This document shows, one piece after another, positions 1-5,269 of a stretch of 6,441 nucleotides of DNA (the stretch's first letter is position 1; every line of letters starts with the position of its first letter). A program made the translations under genes and the position numbers. The notes below the pieces were generated by a model, which was not told the DNA's origin, made no database searches, and was given only the letters and a program-made list of their open reading frames with translations. The stretch covers positions 1 to 6,441 of the forward strand of contig JAEYZS010000062.1 of the NCBI GenBank assembly GCA_023427925.1, in the 5' to 3' direction. This DNA is from Pseudomonadota bacterium (GTDB taxonomy: Bacteria; Bdellovibrionota; Bdellovibrionia; Bdellovibrionales; JAEYZS01).

Positions 1-804
1 CTTTATATGAGGGCTGGAATGTATGCATATGACACGAGCAAATCTAGCTCGCTTAAGCGCGAGCTTATGTCAAAAAGAGGATCGAGTGCTACTTTTGAAG
101 GACAGCTCATTGATAGGATGGACGCTCTTCAGGAGATCCAAAAGCAAGTATCGAATCTCACTAAACATAAGCTCAGAAACACTGGCCCAAAGAATCTCAG
201 AAATTCAATCTCTGAAAGAATCAATCACATCGCCAAACTAGAAAAACTTGCGGATAGAGCCATCAAAAAACAAGATTTTACACTTCAGCTTGTATCCTTA
301 TCAGCATTAGTAACTGAAAATAAAAGGCTTGCAAATGATATTCTAAGGCTCCCTGCTCCAAAGGGACTAAGCGCTCAACAAAGAACTCAGTATAAAAAAC
401 TGATTGAAGACCAAATCGCACCTTATAACACTAAATCACAAGAACTTTTAGCAAAGACCCGCGAACTGTGGAATGCGCGCGACAACTCTCAGTTGCCAGA
501 AGTTATGGAACTCTCAATTCAAAAAGATGCAGCTGGTACTCGTATCGCTCAATCGGAATTAAATGTAATTAATCAGGTTGCCAAGAAATTAAACTACTCA
601 GTTGAAGACGTTGCAAAAAAACGGCAACAAAGACAAAAATTGTCACAAGAGCTTGCTTCACTAAGAACTCGCATATCAAAAAATCCTTTTGATTCTGGCT
701 ATTTAGAGAAAATGAAAGAGATCGAATCGACGCTTAATCGTGGTCCAATGGTTGCTTACTTAAACGCTAGGCTCTCAGAGCTTAAAGAAGGAGCTAGAAA
801 TTGA
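1..804 (+). CDS. Helical TPR/coiled-coil protein, GltE-like C-terminal part (5' end unresolved, probably partial)
   Basis: The frame is open from base 1 with no in-frame stop upstream of the first ATG (base 7), so the gene may begin left of the window. Counting from that ATG it gives 265 residues. No signal peptide or lipobox is visible at that ATG, which would be odd for an envelope protein and favours 5' truncation. An ATG at 19 behind GAGGG (9-13) is another possible start. The protein is almost wholly helical, charged and Cys-free. Residues about 115-155 carry a pattern I associate with delta-proteobacterial TPR proteins: a Pro-rich turn (LPAPKGLS), then spaced Tyr, Leu and IAPY positions and a helix with KSQELL. 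Residues about 200-262 form a second Lys/Arg/Glu-rich helical segment. It lies directly before a CglF-like gene and a TonB-like gene, the order gltE-gltF-gltG recalled from Myxococcus. A periplasmic scaffold role is inference. An unrelated coiled-coil protein is the alternative. Confidence 0.6.
   Translation, partial: LYMRAGMYAYDTSKSSSLKRELMSKRGSSATFEGQLIDRMDALQEIQKQVSNLTKHKLRNTGPKNLRNSISERINHIAKLEKLADRAIKKQDFTLQLVSLSALVTENKRLANDILRLPAPKGLSAQQRTQYKKLIEDQIAPYNTKSQELLAKTRELWNARDNSQLPEVMELSIQKDAAGTRIAQSELNVINQVAKKLNYSVEDVAKKRQQRQKLSQELASLRTRISKNPFDSGYLEKMKEIESTLNRGPMVAYLNARLSELKEGARN
788..793 (+). promoter_or_regulatory. Shine-Dalgarno AAGGAG for the TTG-started gene
   Basis: A strong AAGGAG lies 7 bases before TTG at 801, inside the last codons of the upstream gene. 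It is what justifies the non-ATG start: no ATG lies near the beginning of this frame, and the TTG gives a complete signal peptide. Confidence 0.75.
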
Positions 805-1058
805 AAATTTTAGCATTGGCTTTTGCCCTACTTTTTATCGCTACTGTATTTGCAGCAAATCTTGAGGCTGCACCTAAGAAGCAGGCTCAAAAGAAGTTAA
901 GCACTAACGTTGATTTTGAAGATCGCACTGTCAAAGGTAAATATATGTTTTCAACTGAGGCCATCACAACAGTTGAAAGTGATAAAGCTTTAGACGATTT
1001 GATTGGTGTTAGAAAGAATTTTAGTGACCGAATTGAAAGATCAAAAACCTTAAGGTAA
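801..1058 (+). CDS. Small exported protein, CglF/GltF-like
   Basis: An 85-residue protein starting at TTG, which overlaps the upstream TGA in the sequence TTGA, so the two genes are translationally coupled. Residues 1-23 form a clear Sec signal peptide: Lys at 2, a hydrophobic core to about 19, then LEA before APKK. The mature part is only about 60 residues: a Lys/Gln/Ala-rich leader, then VDFEDRTVKGK, then DDLIGVRKNFSDRI near the C-terminus. The spacing of FED, a Gly-Lys turn, and an (L/I)I..R.NF block matches my recollection of the small myxobacterial gliding protein CglF/GltF. I could not align it here. It has no Cys and no further membrane segment, so it is predicted to be soluble in the periplasm or peripheral on a membrane. 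Its place between a GltE-like and a GltG-like gene supports the call. It is clearly a real gene; the family name is moderately sure. Confidence 0.72.
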   Translation: MKILALAFALLFIATVFAANLEAAPKKQAQKKLSTNVDFEDRTVKGKYMFSTEAITTVESDKALDDLIGVRKNFSDRIERSKTLR

Positions 1059-1063
1059 ACAAT

Positions 1064-2296
1064 ATGAGAAAGATTGCGAAAAAACAAAACATGGATGAAG
1101 GTAAATTTGTTCTAGAAAACAAATTAGGTCAAGTTGTCAGAGTTCTTGAGTGGCCAGGAAACACATCTATGCATGTTGTTTACAGACATGACACGAGAAG
1201 GATCGAAACTATCGACGATCTCGATTACTTAGATTTAGATCGCGTCGAATACACTGTCATAGAAAAACTAAAAAAATCAGAAGTTAAGAAAAAAGCTGTA
1301 AAAATCGCACAAGTTGGAACATTAAAGTTTGTAAATGAAATTAAACATGTTTCCCATAGCAGTAAACACTCTGAAGATGACACAATTCCATTCTTCCTTC
1401 TATCAATGAAGAGAATTGGCGCAGCCGCCACAGGCTCACTTGTGCTTTTATTGGCCTTGAGTTACTTCATTAAACCTCAAGAGCAAGAAATCAGAGTCGT
1501 AGAAATCGTTGAAAGACCCCAAGAAATAAAAAAACCTACACCACAGCCAAAACAAAGACTTGTAAAACAGAAAATCAAAAAGAACCAAGTCGTAAAAGCT
1601 TCTAAGAAAAGAAAAGCTCCTCGTATAGCTAAAGCAGCTACTCCTAGAAAGGCTACTAAAGTCACTACAAACGAAATGTCGATCAATCAAATGGGAGCAC
1701 TGGGTGCCCTTGGATCTCTTTCTAAAGGTTCACAAAAAGGTGGCTTGAACCTCAACAACGTAGCAACTTCTAAAGGTATCGGTCGCGGTGGATCTCAAGG
1801 AAGCGGCGGTATGCAACAGTCTATTTATGGAAAAGGTTTAGTTGCTGCTCCACTTGGAACTGGCAATCGCGCTGATGGAGCTGGTGGATACGGAACAAAA
1901 GGTGCTGGTGGCGGGCAAGCTGGGTACGGCAAAGTTTCCCTTGTTGGTTCGTCTGGATCATTCTTCCAACCTGTAAGATCAGAAGCTCTTGTTGAAGGTG
2001 GATTGGACAGAAACGAAATCGCAGCTGTTATCGAAAGACACATTGGTGAAATCAGATATTGTTACGAACAAGGTTTACAAACGAACCCAAAGTTAGGCGG
2101 GAGAGTTTCAATGAGATTCTTTATCGCAGCAAACGGATATGTAAGCAAAGCAAATATCACAAACACAAGCTTACATTCAAAGTTAGTTGAAAATTGCATC
2201 ACCGGAAGACTCAAGACATGGAAATTCCCTAATCCACGCGGTGGCGTGATCGTAAAAGTGAATTATCCATTTGTTTTAAGACGTGTTGGTTCGTGA
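1064..2296 (+). CDS. gltG: TonB-like envelope-spanning protein with AgmX/PglI C-terminal domain (GltG-type)
   Basis: A 410-residue inner-membrane protein. Residues 1-115 are a charged, cytoplasmic N-terminal domain with no CxxC zinc ribbon, which argues for GltG rather than the GltJ (AgmX) type. One membrane helix spans about 117-136. Residues 151-200 are a Pro/Lys-rich periplasmic stalk. Residues 207-218 carry a GALGALGSL repeat, followed by a Gly-rich linker to about 292. The C-terminal domain (about 313-407) shows the AgmX/PglI signature: IERHIGEIRYCYEQ, then NPKLGGRVSM, VENCI, KFPNPRGG and a terminal YPFVLRR. Cys333 and Cys378 are the conserved pair and probably form a disulfide. Such proteins act like TonB, linking an inner-membrane ExbB/TolR-like motor to outer-membrane partners. 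The ATG at 1064 has AAGG (1052-1055) 8 bases upstream; the ATG at 1091 has no ribosome site. It starts 5 bases after the preceding stop. The domain is near certain, GltG orthology less so. Confidence 0.88.
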   Translation: MRKIAKKQNMDEGKFVLENKLGQVVRVLEWPGNTSMHVVYRHDTRRIETIDDLDYLDLDRVEYTVIEKLKKSEVKKKAVKIAQVGTLKFVNEIKHVSHSSKHSEDDTIPFFLLSMKRIGAAATGSLVLLLALSYFIKPQEQEIRVVEIVERPQEIKKPTPQPKQRLVKQKIKKNQVVKASKKRKAPRIAKAATPRKATKVTTNEMSINQMGALGALGSLSKGSQKGGLNLNNVATSKGIGRGGSQGSGGMQQSIYGKGLVAAPLGTGNRADGAGGYGTKGAGGGQAGYGKVSLVGSSGSFFQPVRSEALVEGGLDRNEIAAVIERHIGEIRYCYEQGLQTNPKLGGRVSMRFFIAANGYVSKANITNTSLHSKLVENCITGRLKTWKFPNPRGGVIVKVNYPFVLRRVGS

Positions 2297-2299
2297 GGC

Positions 2300-2305
2300 A
2301 AGGAG
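2300..2305 (+). promoter_or_regulatory. Shine-Dalgarno AAGGAG fixing the lipoprotein start at 2311
   Basis: AAGGAG lies 5 bases before ATG 2311. It decides against the upstream in-frame GTG at 2293, which would overlap the previous stop, lacks a good ribosome site and would put six mostly polar or charged residues ahead of the lipoprotein signal. Confidence 0.75.
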
Positions 2306-2310
2306 AAGAT

Positions 2311-3693
2311 ATGAAGAACGTTACTCGATTATTAATAAAAGCAGCTCTTACAACGGCCTTAGTTGCATGTGCGGGTCAATCATCCGATCCAACTAAGGAT
2401 TTCAAAGATGTCAAGCTTGTGAAACCTCACGAGGACCAACACGAGATACAGACTTTTGAACTCGATCTCTTTGAAGTCGAGACAAAAGGATCAAACAATC
2501 TGTCTCACGGTAACTTCACAGAAGGAAAGCAAGGAAAACTAACCGTTATTATTAAATCGCTCATGGGCAAAGCCTTGGACGCGAACATCGAATTTTTAAA
2601 CTTCCCTTATGCCAACGAGCCCAAAGTAGCTAAAACATCTGCAAACACATATGATGTTGTTTGGACCCCGCCAACTGGAACAGTAGGACAAGGAAGAACT
2701 TCTCAAGATGTAAATTTCGATCTGAAAGTAACAGCTGAAGGTCAAACTGAAATTGTTCCTGCCCTATTCCTTGTTTCACGCACGAATGACATTCCAAAGA
2801 TTGTAAACGTTAGTGGGTTTAAGGATAGCAAAGGCCTTGCTCTCAAATTCGAAGAAGGCTCTAAGGTTAAGTTTTCAGTTGAAGTTGAAGATCCAAACTA
2901 TGCTGGTTCAGGTCTTCCACAAGTTGCGCCACTTCCTCATAGACACTCTAATGTAGAAGCGTTCTATGCCAATGGATCAGGACGCATTGATCAAGACTAT
3001 GATCAACGAATTAATCCAGTGGTAAGAGGAAACAAATTTAAATTCTTCTATACTTTAGACTTACACAACCTTCCAAAATACCGCGATGGCAAAAATAAGG
3101 TCGACGAGCGAGTAGCTACCGTAGATCTTTGCTTTAAATTGCTCGCATTAAGTGTCACAAAAACTCCGTCAGTAGAAGCACCTCACTGTGTAACTGTTCA
3201 TTACAAAGCGCAAGGAGCCCAAATTAAGTTTGAATCTGACGACAACAAAATTGTTGCAGGCAAAGAAAATGAAGTGAAGTTCAGTCTATTTACTACAAAC
3301 TCTTTATCTGAGATTGAAGTCCTTAAAATGGATGATGTTACTAAAGCTCTAGCCGGTAGCGCAACTTTAGATTGCCCTAAAGGGAATGCCGTTGCATGTG
3401 TCCTAAAATGGAATCCGACATGTAACGCCAAATCAAACTCCAGGAATAAGTCGATACTTCGACTTAGAGTGAACTCGACATTAAATGGAAAGTCGATTGC
3501 AACAAAATATCAAAAACAATACGAAATTGACCACACTGAGTGTGAAGCAATAGCAAAAGAAAAGGCCGAAGCCGACAAAAAAGCTGCAGAAGAAAAAGCA
3601 GCTCAGGCAAAGGCCGAAGCTGAAGCAAAAAAAGCCGCAGAAGCCGCAAAAAAAGAAGAAGCGAATCAAACTAATTCGGAGAAAAAATCATGA
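2311..3693 (+). CDS. Ig-like outer-membrane lipoprotein with TolA-like charged tail (possible GltK counterpart)
   Basis: A 460-residue protein. Residues 1-20 are a lipoprotein signal with lipobox LVAC and lipidated Cys20; Ala follows, so E. coli-type sorting rules predict the outer membrane. The body reads as three beta-sandwich segments. The first, about 70-157, includes TYDVVWTPP. The second, about 160-298, has a cadherin-like VEVEDPNY and ends in CVTVHY. The third is about 303-409. There are six further cysteines (274, 293, 355, 363, 371, 411), an even number that fits periplasmic disulfides. Residues about 412-450 are an Ala/Lys/Glu-rich helix like the TolA stem, probably crossing periplasm or binding a partner. 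I do not recognise the family. In M. xanthus the cluster gltK-gltB-gltA-gltC (as I recall) encodes a lipoprotein before the barrels and the TPR protein, so its position suggests a GltK-like role. That is inference from synteny. Its TGA overlaps the next ATG (ATGA). Confidence 0.8.
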   Translation: MKNVTRLLIKAALTTALVACAGQSSDPTKDFKDVKLVKPHEDQHEIQTFELDLFEVETKGSNNLSHGNFTEGKQGKLTVIIKSLMGKALDANIEFLNFPYANEPKVAKTSANTYDVVWTPPTGTVGQGRTSQDVNFDLKVTAEGQTEIVPALFLVSRTNDIPKIVNVSGFKDSKGLALKFEEGSKVKFSVEVEDPNYAGSGLPQVAPLPHRHSNVEAFYANGSGRIDQDYDQRINPVVRGNKFKFFYTLDLHNLPKYRDGKNKVDERVATVDLCFKLLALSVTKTPSVEAPHCVTVHYKAQGAQIKFESDDNKIVAGKENEVKFSLFTTNSLSEIEVLKMDDVTKALAGSATLDCPKGNAVACVLKWNPTCNAKSNSRNKSILRLRVNSTLNGKSIATKYQKQYEIDHTECEAIAKEKAEADKKAAEEKAAQAKAEAEAKKAAEAAKKEEANQTNSEKKS

Positions 3694-4424
3694 GAAAGGT
3701 TCTATTAATAATAGCAGTTTTATCTTTTTCTTTTACAGTTGATGCTGCCCCTAAAAAGGCAGCTAAGGCAAAAAGCGCAAATAAGTCTCTAAAATCTGAT
3801 TTTGAAACCTTAGGCGACAACAAAGTATTTGCCGAAAAAATGCAGCAAGTAAGTCAAAAAAAGAGAGTCCGAATTGTTGAAAACAGAATTGTTGACCTTC
3901 ACAACCGTTTTGAAATTGCTGGAACATATGGTTATAGCGCCGGTGGTGATAGTTACGTGACGACTCAGCATCTTGGCGGAATCTTGGAGTATCATTTCAG
4001 CCCTAAGTTTGCAATTGGCGTACGTTACCAACATTATTTCAATGAACTTACAAACGAAGGTAAAGCTCAGTACGAAAATGCAAGAGCAAACGGCGGCTCA
4101 TTACCCCAAGTGGCTCAAATCGACGCCCCAGAAGATGTCGGTATTTTAACTATGAGCTACTCACCTATTTATGGAAAGTTAAATCTCTTTGATATGAGCG
4201 TTGCGCACTTTGATATCTATGTCCTTGGTGGCTATGGGAAAATGCAACTTATGTCAGGAACTTCTGATCTTTATACTGCAGGTGTTGGAACTGGAATTTG
4301 GGTTTCTCAGAACTTCTCTGCTCGCTTAGAAGCAAGATATGAGTCGTACAAAGACCTTATCGGCATTGCGAATAGAAATCAGGACAATATTCAAGGAATG
4401 TTAGCTTTAGGTATCTTGTTATAA
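3690..4424 (+). CDS. Outer-membrane beta-barrel protein, GltA/GltB-like
   Basis: A 244-residue protein with a Sec signal peptide (1-19, VDA before AP). A Lys/Ala-rich leader follows (about 20-35), then a helical charged segment to about 70. From residue 72 onward alternating aromatic strands appear: RFEIAGTYGYS, YHFSPKFAIGVRYQ, VGILTMSYSP, HFDIYVLGGYG, YTAGVGTGIWV, FSARLEARYESY and a closing QGMLALGILL. This suggests an eight-stranded barrel. The pairing of YHF...GVRY with a later fDiYvlgGyG resembles the myxobacterial outer-membrane barrel family that includes GltA and GltB. The last residue is Leu rather than the usual Phe or Tyr, which is seen in this group. GGAGA (3678-3682) lies 7 bases before the ATG, which overlaps the previous stop. 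It precedes the GltC-like gene, as the barrel genes do in Myxococcus. The barrel call is strong; A versus B cannot be decided. Confidence 0.85.
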   Translation: MRKVLLIIAVLSFSFTVDAAPKKAAKAKSANKSLKSDFETLGDNKVFAEKMQQVSQKKRVRIVENRIVDLHNRFEIAGTYGYSAGGDSYVTTQHLGGILEYHFSPKFAIGVRYQHYFNELTNEGKAQYENARANGGSLPQVAQIDAPEDVGILTMSYSPIYGKLNLFDMSVAHFDIYVLGGYGKMQLMSGTSDLYTAGVGTGIWVSQNFSARLEARYESYKDLIGIANRNQDNIQGMLALGILL

Positions 4425-4438
4425 GATAGGAATAAACT

Positions 4439-5269
4439 ATGTTGAAAGCTTTTATTGTTTACATTTTAGTGGGTATTGCAATAGCGGGAACATCTTTGCA
4501 GTTTGCTAATGCCTCTGCTCAATCTGAAGATTTAAAGCTTTTAAATCAAGCAAGAAAGCTTTATGAAAAGAATCAGTTAGATAAGGCGATTGAAGCATAT
4601 TCTAAAATTCCTAAGGCTTCTGACTATTGGGCTGAATCCATCGAGGAAACCGCATGGGCACATGCTCGCAAAAAAGATTACGAAAAAGCGATTGCCACAC
4701 TTAAATCAGTATTCAATCCTGTGTTTGCTCCCTATATTGGACCAGAAACTTACGTACTTAGCTCATTCATTGAGCTTAAGTTATGCGACTATAAAGGCGC
4801 ATATGACAGAATTAAGACTTTTAAAGCGGAAATGCTTCCTCGTGTAGAAGCCTTAGAAAACATCGTAAACGACAAAAATCTTGAGTTTGTTAATAGCTGG
4901 GTTCAGAAGCTTTCTTCTGGATCTATTAAAACGGCTGACCAATTAGGTAAAGACATAAATAAACTTCCTCGTTTTATACAAAGAGATACAAAAAAAATGA
5001 CTCTCGCAAGAATGAAAGAACTTGCTAAAAAAGATTTAGAAGAAATTTCCAAAAATTTAAAGAAAATGAAAATTATTGAAATCGAAGGAACTCAAAGATC
5101 TTATGCTTATGTAAAGCCTGACAAGACTGAGAAGCTCAAGTTCGATACGAGAAAGTCCTCCGATATTCTTGTGTTTCCTGATGAGCAAGATGGCGAGGTT
5201 TGGCTAGATGAAATTGGGAAATATGAAGTAAAAGCGAGCAAGTGCCCAACTGCAGGAGAAAAAATATGA
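4439..5269 (+). CDS. gltC: Periplasmic TPR protein, GltC-like
   Basis: A 276-residue protein. The signal peptide covers about 1-27 (hydrophobic 4-20, then ASA before QSED). Two TPR-like helix pairs follow: about 31-58 (LNQARKLYEKNQLDKAIEAY) and about 63-92 (WAESIEETAWAHARKKDY and after). A third helical unit at 100-135 has GPETYVLSSF and CDYKGAYDRI. Residues 180-212 are a Lys/Glu-rich helix. The C-terminal block has VFPDEQDGEVWLDEIGKYEV then KCP, a motif I recall from delta-proteobacterial TPR proteins. Cys116 and Cys269 are the only cysteines and could pair. In M. xanthus GltC is a periplasmic TPR protein associated with the outer-membrane Glt complex. The TAGGA (4427-4431) lies 7 bases before the ATG, and the gene begins 14 bases after the barrel gene. 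A run of eight A at 4990-4997 lies inside it. The fold is sure; the orthology rests on architecture plus neighbours. Confidence 0.82.
   Translation: MLKAFIVYILVGIAIAGTSLQFANASAQSEDLKLLNQARKLYEKNQLDKAIEAYSKIPKASDYWAESIEETAWAHARKKDYEKAIATLKSVFNPVFAPYIGPETYVLSSFIELKLCDYKGAYDRIKTFKAEMLPRVEALENIVNDKNLEFVNSWVQKLSSGSIKTADQLGKDINKLPRFIQRDTKKMTLARMKELAKKDLEEISKNLKKMKIIEIEGTQRSYAYVKPDKTEKLKFDTRKSSDILVFPDEQDGEVWLDEIGKYEVKASKCPTAGEKI

Noticed and set aside
46..65. Hairpin AGCTCGC-TTAAGC-GCGAGCT near the left edge, considered as a terminator or operator
   Set aside because: It lies within the open reading frame and has no T-tract after it; codons across it read normally.
23..241. 72-residue plus-strand frame overlapping the first gene
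   Set aside because: It lies wholly inside the longer frame, lacks a ribosome site, and its protein shows no recognisable pattern.
1448..1690. Two minus-strand frames opposite the Pro/Lys-rich stalk
   Set aside because: Their Phe/Leu/Ser-rich products mirror Lys/Pro codons of the real gene; no ribosome site and no gap in the sense gene.
2293..2310. GTG at 2293 as the lipoprotein start
   Set aside because: The six extra residues precede a complete lipoprotein signal, and AAGGAG is correctly spaced only for ATG 2311.
3562..3660. Repeated AAGGCCGAAGC units in the lipoprotein tail, considered as a tandem repeat or mobile remnant
   Set aside because: Irregular and explained by low-complexity Ala/Lys/Glu coding; no constant period.
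3464..3669. Minus-strand hydrophobic frames opposite the Ala/Lys/Glu tail
   Set aside because: The apparent membrane segments are the reverse complement of AAA, GAA and GCA codons, a compositional artefact.
4590..4847. 85-residue plus-strand frame inside the TPR gene
   Set aside because: It is contained in a gene with a signal peptide and TPR motifs and has no own ribosome site.
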